Under the pieces are notes generated by a model, which made no database searches, had not been told where the DNA came from, and saw only the letters and a program-made list of their open reading frames with translations. From Bacteroides fragilis (GTDB lineage Bacteria > Bacteroidota > Bacteroidia > Bacteroidales > Bacteroidaceae): a stretch of DNA of 64,000 nt. A program made the position numbers and the translations under genes. The DNA lies in NCBI RefSeq assembly GCF_019583405.1, contig NZ_SZUU01000001.1, forward strand, positions 927,752-991,751. Direction: 5' to 3'. Below, in pieces: positions 8,509 through 17,245 of this stretch (positions are counted from its first letter, which is position 1; each line of letters starts with the position of its first letter).

Positions 8509-10653
8509 ATGCAAAGACTACTAAAATCGGCATATTGCTTCTTCGCAGCCCTCTTGTTGACGACAGCAGCTGCCGCACAACATAAAATATCCGGCAGGGT
8601 GATCGATACCACCCAGGAACCTCTGGTGGGTGCCACCATCACCCTGAAAGAAAAACCGTCTGTCGGTACCACCACCGATACGGAAGGACGCTACACCCTG
8701 ACACTGCCGGACCAGAAAGAATATACCGTACAGGTCTCTTTTGTGGGATATGTGACCGCTACAAAAAAAACAACAGCTGCCCGTCAAGGTCGTCTCGATT
8801 TCATTCTGAAAGAAGATCAGATGAATCTGAGTACCGTAGTTATCACCGGAACACGTACTCCGAAACTACTGAAAGACGCTCCGATCATCACCCGGGTAAT
8901 CACAGCCGACGATCTGAAGAAAGTGGACGCAACCCATATCGGACAATTGCTTCAGGTAGAGCTACCGGGTATCGAGTTCTCTTATTCAATGGATCAGCAG
9001 GTAAAGCTCAACATGCAGGGATTTGGCGGTAATGCCGTCCTCTTTCTGGTAGATGGGGAACGTCTGGCCGGAGAAACACTGGATAACATAGACTACAACC
9101 GCCTCAACCTGGACAATGTAGAACGAGTGGAGATAGTGAAAGGCGCGGCCTCTACGCTGTATGGTTCAAGTGCCATCGGGGGGGTAATCAATATCATTAC
9201 CAAAGCTTCGGACGATCCGTGGAATCTGAACCTCAATACTCGTTTCGGAGTACATAATGATCAGCGGCATGGGGGTACGGTAGGATTCAATGCCGGCAAG
9301 TTCTACAGCCAGACCAACGTACAATATACCAACATAGACTCTTATAACGTAAAACAAGGAGATTATACGACCATCAACGGCAATAAAACCTGGAACGTGA
9401 AGGAACGCCTGATGTTCACCCCGAACGAGCAATTGCGACTGACGGCACGTGCTGGCTATTATTTCCGTGAACGGGATGCCTCCTCGGAAACCAAGAACCG
9501 TTATCGCGGATTCAGTGGCGGGCTGAAAGGAAACTACGACTTCAACACGAAAAGTAACCTGGAACTGGCCTACACATTCGACCAGTACGACAAAAGTGAC
9601 TATCTGGTATCGTATAAGAATGATATCCGCGACTACAGTAATGTGCAACACAGTGTACGCGCGCTTTACAATTATACGTTCAACGATAAGAACACGCTCA
9701 CCGTCGGAGGAGACTATCTACGAGATTATCTGATGTCGTATCAGTTCAAAGAAAACGCCGATTATACCATGCATTCCGCCGATGCTTTCGGACAGTTCGA
9801 CTGGAATCCCACGGAACACTTCAACGTGATTGCCGGATTGAGGTTCGACTACTTCTCCGAATCGAACGTGCGCCATTTCTCACCGCATCTGGGATTGATG
9901 TACAAGATAGGAAACTGCTCGCTGAGGGGCTCTTATGCGCAAGGGTTCCGTTCGCCCACCTTGAAAGAGATGCACATGAACTTCTACATGGCAAACACCA
10001 TGATGATTTATGGTAACCCGGATCTGGAGCCGGAAACCAGTCACAACTTCTCGCTCTCCGGAGAATATACCAAAAACCGTTATAATTTTACGCTGACAGG
10101 ATATTATAACCTGGTGCACAATCGCATCGAGTACACCTCTTTCAGAGATACCGACGGAATGATCGCACAAAAATATATCAATACCCCACAGGTAGACATT
10201 GCCGGAATCGATGCCAATGCCTCTGCCAAATATCCTTGCGGTATAGGTGCACGTATCTCGTATACGTACATCCACGAGTTCATGCGTGACGGACAGACCA
10301 AACTCAGCTCTACCCGCCCCCATTCGGCCACGGTACGGTTGGAGTATGGCAAGATATGGGATCATTATGACTTCAATCTGTCACTCGACGGACGGGCCTT
10401 GTCACAGGTGAAAACCAATCAATATACTTCCAATGACCCGAATGCGGGAACGGAAAAGGTAACTTATCCGGGATATACCATGTGGAACCTGACGCTCACA
10501 CAAAGAGTATGGAAGGGGATCAATGTGAATATGGCCGTCAACAACCTGTTCAACTACCGACCTGACTATTATTATGCCAATTCACCCTATACGACGGGAA
10601 CCAACTTCTCCGTAGGGCTGTCGCTGGACATTGACCAAATGTTCAGAAAATAG
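8509..10653 (+). CDS. hmuR: TonB-dependent haem receptor HmuR
   Basis: A 714-residue outer-membrane receptor that would take haem from HmuY and import it using TonB energy. Signal peptide residues 1-23 (ending AAAAAQ), then a carboxypeptidase-regulatory-like domain (about 25-105, GRVIDTTQEPLVGATI). Next come the plug (about 115-225, with DAPIITRVITADDL and VEIVKGAASTLYGSSAIGG) and a 22-strand-type barrel. The C-terminal strand ends SVGLSLDIDQMFRK. FRSPTLKEMH with NPDLEPETS is the motif region typical of haem and cobalamin receptors. The length is normal. The gene is followed by a gap with tandem repeats before hmuS. Confidence 0.92.
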   Translation: MQRLLKSAYCFFAALLLTTAAAAQHKISGRVIDTTQEPLVGATITLKEKPSVGTTTDTEGRYTLTLPDQKEYTVQVSFVGYVTATKKTTAARQGRLDFILKEDQMNLSTVVITGTRTPKLLKDAPIITRVITADDLKKVDATHIGQLLQVELPGIEFSYSMDQQVKLNMQGFGGNAVLFLVDGERLAGETLDNIDYNRLNLDNVERVEIVKGAASTLYGSSAIGGVINIITKASDDPWNLNLNTRFGVHNDQRHGGTVGFNAGKFYSQTNVQYTNIDSYNVKQGDYTTINGNKTWNVKERLMFTPNEQLRLTARAGYYFRERDASSETKNRYRGFSGGLKGNYDFNTKSNLELAYTFDQYDKSDYLVSYKNDIRDYSNVQHSVRALYNYTFNDKNTLTVGGDYLRDYLMSYQFKENADYTMHSADAFGQFDWNPTEHFNVIAGLRFDYFSESNVRHFSPHLGLMYKIGNCSLRGSYAQGFRSPTLKEMHMNFYMANTMMIYGNPDLEPETSHNFSLSGEYTKNRYNFTLTGYYNLVHNRIEYTSFRDTDGMIAQKYINTPQVDIAGIDANASAKYPCGIGARISYTYIHEFMRDGQTKLSSTRPHSATVRLEYGKIWDHYDFNLSLDGRALSQVKTNQYTSNDPNAGTEKVTYPGYTMWNLTLTQRVWKGINVNMAVNNLFNYRPDYYYANSPYTTGTNFSVGLSLDIDQMFRK

Positions 10654-10674
10654 CGGACAAGGACGACAACGGTC

Positions 10675-10762
10675 GCATCAGTGTTGGGCAGTGACCGCAT
10701 CAGTGTTGGGCAGTGACCGTATCAGTGTTGGGCAGTGACCGCATCAGTATAGGACAGTGACA
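10675..10762 (+). repeat. four tandem copies of a 22-bp unit between hmuR and hmuS
   Basis: Units start at 10675, 10697, 10719 and 10741. Each begins GCATCAGTGTTGGG (GTATCAG in the third) and ends CAGTGACC. The first two are identical, the third differs by one base, and the fourth is more diverged (GCATCAGTATAGG). No spacers separate the units. They lie in the 237-base gap after hmuR, so they are transcribed within the operon. No other feature is seen in 10763-10890 apart from an A-rich ribosome-binding region before hmuS. Confidence 0.9.
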
Positions 10763-10890
10763 ACGCCCGCACGTAAACACTGATAACCAAGTAATTACAA
10801 AAGGTCTTAAAACCACTCAAAAAAGCGGACAAACAAAGTCTGCGTCCATGATAAATAAGAACGAAATAAACCAAAGAACAAAAAAACAAT

Positions 10891-13800
10891 ATGAAAAAGA
10901 AACAAATCATCACCACTTGTTGTGTGGCTGCGGCAATACTCGTCGGGGTATTCGTCTGGCAAGCCTACTTCAGTGCCACGAAGATTGCCTTTGTCAATTT
11001 CCAGACCATCAACCTGGGAAATATTTCGAAGGCGAACGACAATTCATTTGTCAAACTAAGGGAGGTCTCTACCGATCACCTGGACGAACTGACGGGCTAT
11101 GATATAGTGTTCGTCAACGGTATGGGATTGCGCATCGTCGAAGAACAACGCCAACAGATACAACGGGCGGCCGACAAAGGTATACCGGTGTACACCTCCA
11201 TGGCTACCAATCCCGCAAACAATATCTGCAACCTCGATTCGGTACAGATGAGTCAAATACGTCAATACCTGACTAATGCGGGAAAAGTAAATTACCGGAA
11301 TCTGCTTTCGTATGTCCGCAAAGAGATTGATGGTAAGCTGATCTCCGCCCCCGTACCGGAAGCACCGGTAGAAAAGCCGACCGACATTCTTTACCATGCC
11401 GGAGTGAAGAACCCGGATGATGAAATGGAATTTCTCAACGTAACCGATTATGAAAAGTTCCTTCGTGAAAACGGACTCTATCATGAAGGTGCCCGCAAGG
11501 TTGTGATCACCGGGCAGATGGCGGATGCCACAGGACTAATTCAGGCACTCGAAAAAGCCGGACACAATGTATATCCGATCTCTTCTTTCACCCGTTTCGT
11601 GGAGTTCGTCCGTGAAATACGACCGGACGCTGTTATCAATATGGCACACGGACGCATGGGAGACGATATGGTGGAATATCTGAAAGAACGCAATATCCCT
11701 CTCTTTGCACCACTCACAGTCAACAGCCTGGTAGAAGAGTGGGAAAACGATCCGATGGGTATGTCGGGAGGATTTCTTTCGCAAAGCGTAGTGACACCGG
11801 AAATTGACGGTGCCATCCGTCCGTTCGCCCTCTTTGCCCAATACAAGGACGATGAAGGACTGCAACACTCTTTCGCCGTTCCGGAACGGTTGGAGACATT
11901 TGTCAACACAGTGAACAATTATCTCACCTTGAAAACAAAACCCAACAGCGAAAAGCATATAGCCATCGTCTACTACAAAGGCCCCGGACAAAATGCCCTC
12001 ACAGCAAGCGGAATGGAAGTAGGCCCGTCACTCTACAACCTGCTGCTGAGAATGAAGAAAGAAGGCTACCGGATAGAAAACCTTCCGGAGAGCGCCAAAG
12101 AGCTGGAAAAGATGATCCAGGCACAGGGAGCCGTATTCGGAATGTATGCAGAAGGCGCATTTGATGAATTCATGAAAACAGGGAATCCCGAACTGGTGAC
12201 TAAAGAACAATACGAGAACTGGGTAAAAGCATCGCTACGCCCCGGAAAATATGCTGAAGTGGTAGCCGCTAACGGTGAATTCCCCGGCCAATACATGACT
12301 ACGCCGGACGGACGCCTGGGCATCGCACGATTGCAGTTTGGCAATGTGGTACTGATGCCGCAGATGGCAGCCGGTAGCGGAGACAACGCCTTCCAAGTGG
12401 TGCATGGAACCAACGCCGCACCTCCCCACACTTATATCGCTTCGTATCTTTGGTTGCAGCATGGTTTTAAGGCAGACGCAATGATCCACTTCGGTACGCA
12501 CGGAAGCCTTGAGTTCACTCCACGAAAACAGGTAGCGTTGTGTAGCGATGACTGGCCCGACCGCCTTGTAGGAGCTCTTCCACACCTTTATATATATTCT
12601 ATCGGCAACGTGGGGGAAGGCATGATAGCCAAACGACGTTCGTATGCTACCTTGCAATCTTACCTTACACCTCCTTTCCTCGAAAGCAGTGTACGGGGCA
12701 TCTACCGTGACCTGATGGAGAAAATCAAGATTTACAATAACACCACAGGAGCGAAAGAAAAGCAGTCGCTTGCCGTAAAAGCACTCACCGTGAAACTGGG
12801 CATCCATCGTGAACTGGGGCTGGACAGCTTGCCGAACCGCCCATACAGCGAGGACGAAGTGGCACGTGTAGAGAACTTCGCCGAAGAACTGGCCACGGAA
12901 AAAATCACCGGGCAGCTTTATACCATGGGGATTCCCTATGAACCGGAGCGTATCACCTCTTCCGTACTTGCCATGACAACCGAACCGATCGCTTACAGCC
13001 TCTTGTCACTCGACAAACAACGTGGCAAAGCAACAGCCGATGTAGAAAAGCATCGCTCTCTCTTCACCCAACGCTATCTGAATCCGGCCCGTGCCTTAGT
13101 AGAGAAACTGATAGCCAACCCTGCTTTGGCAACAGACGAACTGATCTGCCGCACTGCCGGTGTCAGTCCCGAAGAACTGGCAAAAGCACGAGAAATAGAA
13201 GCCTCACGCAATGCTCCGAAAGGAATGATGGCGATGATGATGGCTGCCGCCGCCAAAAACAAGGCCGGGGATAAAACCGGCAAAACAGCCGATAAGATGC
13301 CGGAAGCCATGAAGAAGAAAATGAAAGCCCAAATGAATACCTCAAAGGGAGATAAGCCGGAAGCGGATAAAGCCAAAGGCATGTCGGACATGATGGCCGC
13401 CATGGGGAAAAAAACGGCTCAAAAGGAATACAGCAAAGAAGAAATCAACTTTGCCCTTGCACTGACGGAGGTGGAACGCACCATCCGCAACGTAGGCAAC
13501 TACCAAACGGAACTGGCTGCCAGCCCCGAGAAAGAGCTTGCCAGCCTTGTCAATGCCCTCAATGGAGGATACACCGCACCTTCACCGGGTGGTGATCCGA
13601 TTGCCAATCCCAACACCCTACCCACAGGACGCAACATGTATGCCATCAACGCAGAAGCCACTCCGTCAGAATCGGCCTGGGAGAAAGGAGTCGCGCTTGC
13701 CAAGCAAACCATCGAAACTTACCAACGCCGCCATAATGACAGTATCCCGCGTAAGGTCAGTTACACGCTCTGGTCCGGCGAGTTTATTGAAACGGGAGGA

Positions 13801-15123
13801 GCTACCATCGCACAAGTATTGTATATGCTCGGTGTAGAGCCGGTTCGTGATGCATTCGGACGTGTCAGCGATCTGAAGCTGATTCCTTCTGCCGAATTAG
13901 GCCGCCCGCGCATCGACGTAGTAGTACAGACATCGGGGCAACTACGCGACATTGCGGCCTCCCGCCTTTTTCTGATCAATCGTGCGGTAGAGATGGCCGC
14001 GGCCGCCAAAGACGACAAATATGAAAATCTGGTAGCGGCAAGCGTGGTAGAAGCCGAAAAGACACTGACCGAGAAAGGGGTAAGTCCGAAAGATGCCCGT
14101 GAAATGGCTGCATTCCGTGTGTTCGGCGGTGCCAACGGAATGTATGGTACGGGCATTCAGGAGATGGTTGAATCCGGTGACCGCTGGGAAGATGAATCAG
14201 AGATAGCCGCCACCTATCTTAATAACATGGGGGCTTACTATGGCAGTGAAAAGAACTGGGAAGCCTTCCGGAAATATGCCTTCGAAGCCGCACTGACCCG
14301 CACGGACGTAGTGGTTCAGCCTCGTCAAAGCAATACATGGGGCGCGTTGAGCCTCGATCATGTCTACGAGTTTATGGGAGGTATGAACCTGGCCGTACGC
14401 AACGTGACCGGCAAAGATCCCGATGCTTACCTGAGCGATTATCGCAACCGTAATCACATGCGCATGCAAGAAGTCAAAGAGGCTGTCGGTGTAGAAAGCC
14501 GTACCACCATCCTCAACCCCGCTTACATCAAAGAGAAGATGAAAGGCGGCTCTTCCTCTGCTGCCGAATTTGCCGAGACAGTCACCAATACATATGGCTG
14601 GAACGTAATGAAACCTGCCGCCATCGACAAAGAGCTTTGGGACAACATTTACAATGTATACGTAAAAGACGAATACAACCTGAACGTGAAAGAATTTTTC
14701 GAAACACAAAGTCCCGCAGCGCTTGAAGAAATGACTGCCATCATGCTCGAAAGTGCCCGTAAAGGTTTGTGGAAAGCAAGTGCCGAACAGGTTGCCGAAC
14801 TGGCAAAACTGCATACGGAGACGGTAAATAAATATCGTCCGTCGTGCTCGGGCTTTGTATGCGACAACGCCAAACTGCGCGAATACATCGCGTCCAAGTC
14901 AGACGCTCCGACTGCCGCACAGTACAAAGAAAATATCTCTAAAATACGCGAAGCGAAAGTTTCGGGCGATGCCAAAGGAATGGTGATGAAGAAAGAAGAG
15001 ATAAACCGGACACCGGAAGAGCAAAAGACAACCCTGAGCAACATTGCCGTGGGTGCAGCCGTTGTAGTGGTAATACTGGCACTCGTACTCTTTGTCCGTA
15101 AACGTCGTAAAACATCAGAATAA
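10891..15123 (+). CDS. hmuS: CobN/BchH-like HmuS, putative haem dechelatase
   Basis: A 1410-residue membrane-tethered relative of the large cobaltochelatase subunit CobN. An N-terminal membrane segment (residues 5-25), the chelatase body and a C-terminal segment (VGAAVVVVILALVLFV) with a basic tail are seen. The family core motif HFGTHGSLEFTPRKQ (about 531-545) and AMINMAHGRMGDD-type segments are present. CobN itself serves cobalamin synthesis, but here the gene sits in a haem operon without cobalamin genes. HmuS homologues have been reported to take iron out of haem anaerobically, so a reverse chelatase role is favoured. An unusual Met/Ala/Lys-rich insert spans about residues 773-850. Confidence 0.9.
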   Translation: MKKKQIITTCCVAAAILVGVFVWQAYFSATKIAFVNFQTINLGNISKANDNSFVKLREVSTDHLDELTGYDIVFVNGMGLRIVEEQRQQIQRAADKGIPVYTSMATNPANNICNLDSVQMSQIRQYLTNAGKVNYRNLLSYVRKEIDGKLISAPVPEAPVEKPTDILYHAGVKNPDDEMEFLNVTDYEKFLRENGLYHEGARKVVITGQMADATGLIQALEKAGHNVYPISSFTRFVEFVREIRPDAVINMAHGRMGDDMVEYLKERNIPLFAPLTVNSLVEEWENDPMGMSGGFLSQSVVTPEIDGAIRPFALFAQYKDDEGLQHSFAVPERLETFVNTVNNYLTLKTKPNSEKHIAIVYYKGPGQNALTASGMEVGPSLYNLLLRMKKEGYRIENLPESAKELEKMIQAQGAVFGMYAEGAFDEFMKTGNPELVTKEQYENWVKASLRPGKYAEVVAANGEFPGQYMTTPDGRLGIARLQFGNVVLMPQMAAGSGDNAFQVVHGTNAAPPHTYIASYLWLQHGFKADAMIHFGTHGSLEFTPRKQVALCSDDWPDRLVGALPHLYIYSIGNVGEGMIAKRRSYATLQSYLTPPFLESSVRGIYRDLMEKIKIYNNTTGAKEKQSLAVKALTVKLGIHRELGLDSLPNRPYSEDEVARVENFAEELATEKITGQLYTMGIPYEPERITSSVLAMTTEPIAYSLLSLDKQRGKATADVEKHRSLFTQRYLNPARALVEKLIANPALATDELICRTAGVSPEELAKAREIEASRNAPKGMMAMMMAAAAKNKAGDKTGKTADKMPEAMKKKMKAQMNTSKGDKPEADKAKGMSDMMAAMGKKTAQKEYSKEEINFALALTEVERTIRNVGNYQTELAASPEKELASLVNALNGGYTAPSPGGDPIANPNTLPTGRNMYAINAEATPSESAWEKGVALAKQTIETYQRRHNDSIPRKVSYTLWSGEFIETGGATIAQVLYMLGVEPVRDAFGRVSDLKLIPSAELGRPRIDVVVQTSGQLRDIAASRLFLINRAVEMAAAAKDDKYENLVAASVVEAEKTLTEKGVSPKDAREMAAFRVFGGANGMYGTGIQEMVESGDRWEDESEIAATYLNNMGAYYGSEKNWEAFRKYAFEAALTRTDVVVQPRQSNTWGALSLDHVYEFMGGMNLAVRNVTGKDPDAYLSDYRNRNHMRMQEVKEAVGVESRTTILNPAYIKEKMKGGSSSAAEFAETVTNTYGWNVMKPAAIDKELWDNIYNVYVKDEYNLNVKEFFETQSPAALEEMTAIMLESARKGLWKASAEQVAELAKLHTETVNKYRPSCSGFVCDNAKLREYIASKSDAPTAAQYKENISKIREAKVSGDAKGMVMKKEEINRTPEEQKTTLSNIAVGAAVVVVILALVLFVRKRRKTSE

Positions 15124-15131
15124 TCAGAAGT

Positions 15132-15815
15132 ATGGATACAGTCGTACTTGTATTAATGCTGTTAATAGCATTCAACTTTCTGCTGAAACAGACTTTCTGG
15201 AAAACGGTTGCAGTCGGCATCATAGCCACTGTTGCCGCCCTGTTTGCAGGACTGATGTGGCCGTATGCCATCGAGCAATCGAAAACACAGATTGCCGACT
15301 GGCTGGGTAACACAGCCCTGATGCTGGACACTTCCGTTTTGCTGACCATCGAAGTCAGCCTCCAGATGGCCTATGCCATGCTGGCGGTACATGTTGCCAG
15401 TGCCTATCCGGTAAAACCGCGTACACTGCTCACCTACCGCTTCCTGAGATGGTTTCCGGGACTGCTCATCTTTCCGGTACTATTCAGCGGGCTGGTCTAT
15501 CTTATCTTTGCCTTCCCGGGGACACCATTCACCACCGTGGCATGGATGTATGCCGCTTGCGTGCTGATAGCCATTCCCGTAGGACGTTGGTTACTGCTTT
15601 ACCTCCTTCCGGAGAAGGAGTTGCGGCTGGAACTCTTCTTCCTCACTAACGCATTGGTGGCCATTCTGGGAATTGTCGCTACCGTAAACGGACGGACCTC
15701 CGTAGCCGGAGTCAGTGAAGTAAATTGGGGAGCACTGGCCGGCGTCGGTGGAATAACCATCATCGGCAGTGCCATCGGACTCGTTTGGCGAAGGGTGAAG
15801 AAAAGAATCAATTAA
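15132..15815 (+). CDS. hmuT: HmuT-like multi-pass membrane protein
   Basis: A 227-residue inner-membrane protein with about six to seven hydrophobic segments, the first at residues 3-18 and the last at about 203-220, ending in a basic WRRVKKRIN tail. I recognise no enzymatic motif. It starts 8 bases after hmuS and precedes the ExbB-like and DUF2149 genes. This is the place of the unnamed-function gene hmuT in the hmuYRSTUV operon of P. gingivalis, and the name rests on that order. It is not related to the periplasmic haem-binding HmuT of ABC importers. A role in anchoring or energising HmuS is inference. Confidence 0.75.
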   Translation: MDTVVLVLMLLIAFNFLLKQTFWKTVAVGIIATVAALFAGLMWPYAIEQSKTQIADWLGNTALMLDTSVLLTIEVSLQMAYAMLAVHVASAYPVKPRTLLTYRFLRWFPGLLIFPVLFSGLVYLIFAFPGTPFTTVAWMYAACVLIAIPVGRWLLLYLLPEKELRLELFFLTNALVAILGIVATVNGRTSVAGVSEVNWGALAGVGGITIIGSAIGLVWRRVKKRIN

Positions 15816-15859
15816 TCACAAAAATAATAAGTAAATCAACTCATTAAAACAGATCAACA

Positions 15860-16462
15860 ATGAATATTATATCAGACATTTTATATTGGATTTCTACAGG
15901 ACTACTCGTTCCTGACATCGTATTGCTTATCGTATTATTCGGCCGTGCACTTCTGCTGGTCGGCAGTTTCTACGGACAATATCTCTCGATACGCAAAACC
16001 GAGGCACTACTCCGTAACGAACTGAATGCACTCACTCCTGCCACCGTTATGGAACTGGCAGACAAGCTTCCGGAAAAATCATCATCATTAGTCATATCGT
16101 ACATACGCCAGGTGCTCCAGGCACATGAAAGCCCGGCACAGATACAGAGACTGCTTGCCAACTTTGAGATAGCCGCCGATAAAGATCTGGCTATCTCTAA
16201 AACTCTGACAAAGCTCGGACCTATCCTCGGTTTGATGGGTACGCTTATCCCGATGGGACCTGCCCTTGCCGGACTGGCAAGCGGCGACATTGCTTCAATG
16301 GCCTATAACATGCAGATTGCTTTTGCCACGACCGTTGTCGGACTGGTAGCAGGCGCCGTAGGTTTCTTGACCCAGCAGGTGAAACAACGCTGGTATCTTC
16401 AGGACATGACCAACCTGGAATTCCTTTCTGAATTGTTGAACGAAAAACGTGCGGCCCGATGA
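15860..16462 (+). CDS. hmuU: MotA/TolQ/ExbB-type proton channel HmuU
   Basis: A 200-residue inner-membrane protein of the ExbB/TolQ/MotA family. The first helix covers about residues 18-38. The conserved C-terminal pair carries TKLGPILGLMGTLIPMGPAL and MAYNMQIAFATTVVGLVAGAVGF, the family's proton-channel helices. It overlaps the following DUF2149 gene by 4 bases, as ExbB does with ExbD genes. In P. gingivalis this is hmuU; despite the name it is not an ABC permease. It may power HmuS or HmuR using the proton gradient, which is inference from family and context. Confidence 0.88.
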   Translation: MNIISDILYWISTGLLVPDIVLLIVLFGRALLLVGSFYGQYLSIRKTEALLRNELNALTPATVMELADKLPEKSSSLVISYIRQVLQAHESPAQIQRLLANFEIAADKDLAISKTLTKLGPILGLMGTLIPMGPALAGLASGDIASMAYNMQIAFATTVVGLVAGAVGFLTQQVKQRWYLQDMTNLEFLSELLNEKRAAR

Positions 16463-16785
16463 AACGAAACCTACTCAGAAAAGAAGAAGATGCTGACCCG
16501 ATCAGTGTTGTATCGAACCTATTCGATGTAGCCATGGTTTTTGCCGTAGCCCTGATGGTAGCTCTTGTCAGCCGCTACAACATGACCGAAGTTTTCTCTC
16601 AGGAAGACTACACGATGGTGAAAAATCCGGGAAAAGAGAACATGGAAATTATTACCAAAGAGGGACAGAAAATCAACCGTTATACTCCTTCGGAAGACCA
16701 GCAGAAAAGCGGTAAAAAAGGAAAGAAAGTAGGTATCGCCTATGAACTCGATAATGGGGAAATCATCTACGTTCCGGAAGAATAA
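16459..16785 (+). CDS. hmuV: DUF2149 protein HmuV, ExbD-like partner
   Basis: A 108-residue protein with a short cytoplasmic start, one membrane helix (about 21-38, LFDVAMVFAVALMVALV) and a periplasmic tail, the ExbD/TolR layout. DUF2149 members regularly follow ExbB-like genes beside CobN-like genes. The ATG overlaps the stop of hmuU by 4 bases, so translation is coupled. The periplasmic part is short and charged (KKGKKVGIAYELDNGEIIYVP). It is the last gene of the operon; a strong terminator follows 24 bases later. Confidence 0.85.
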   Translation: MKRNLLRKEEDADPISVVSNLFDVAMVFAVALMVALVSRYNMTEVFSQEDYTMVKNPGKENMEIITKEGQKINRYTPSEDQQKSGKKGKKVGIAYELDNGEIIYVPEE

Positions 16786-16808
16786 CAAAGAATAGATTAT
16801 CCTTAAAA

Positions 16809-16875
16809 TGCAGACAAACGCATCTTTCATCCGCCCATCCGGCAACGAAAGATGTATTTGTCTGCATCTCTTTTA
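16809..16875 (+). terminator. rho-independent terminator of the hmu operon
   Basis: TGCAGACAAA then GCATCTTTC (16809-16828) pair with GAAAGATG and ATTTGTCTGCA (16847-16866), giving a stem of about 19 pairs with a single mismatch, followed by a T-rich run (TCTCTTTT). Confidence 0.9.
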
Positions 16876-16957
16876 CAAGTCAACAATACACCCGCTCTTT
16901 TATGAATAGTTGTTGTTTTTTAAAACACACTCTCTGCACAACCATTCCAAATTCTAT

Positions 16958-16965
16958 TATCTTTG
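16958..16965 (+). promoter_or_regulatory. -7 box of the nrdAB transcript
   Basis: TATCTTTG on the plus strand, placed just before the cobalamin riboswitch. A clear -33 box is not seen. The predicted transcript start is near 16972, leaving a leader of about 270 bases. Confidence 0.6.
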
Positions 16966-16977
16966 CTCCCTGATCGG

Positions 16978-17206
16978 TTCCGAATAGTCATTCCTCTATC
17001 CGGATTAAAAGGGAATCGGGTGTAAATCCCGGACAGTCCCGCTGCTGTGAAGCTCCGTCTGAATTTCCGATAACAACTGTTGCCACTGGGATACCTTTTT
17101 GTACAATAGATAAGGAGTCACCGGGAAGGCATCGGAAACAAGGAGTCAGTCAGAAGACCTGCCGTTTATCAAAGGCTGTTTCCACTCGTGGGATTAGGGA
17201 AACGGT
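16978..17206 (+). ncRNA. cobalamin riboswitch upstream of nrdA
   Basis: The stretch carries the conserved blocks of the cobalamin family: GGGAATCGGGTGTAAATCCC (17010-17029) leading into GGACAGTCCCGCTGCTGTGA, then TGCCACTGGG (about 17081-17090), and the long conserved CGGAAACAAGGAGTCAGTCA with AGAAGACCTGCC (17145-17163). After the core a hairpin GTTTCC/GGGAAAC has CGTGGG in its loop. That loop can pair with CCAC of TGCCACTGGG, as the regulatory kissing loop does. The hairpin ends 40 bases before the nrdA start, so adenosylcobalamin probably represses translation or elongation of nrdAB. Boundaries are approximate. Confidence 0.92.
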
Positions 17207-17245
17207 ACGAAAAGATTCTATAAATATTTAGTTAGAACATAACTC

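Noticed and set aside
10675..10762. Tandem repeats considered as a CRISPR array
   Set aside because: Units are directly adjacent with no unique spacers, and there are no cas genes.
10891..15123. CobN-like gene considered as a cobalamin biosynthesis cobaltochelatase
   Set aside because: It lies between a haem receptor and ExbB/ExbD-like genes, has membrane anchors at both ends, and no cobalamin genes are nearby.
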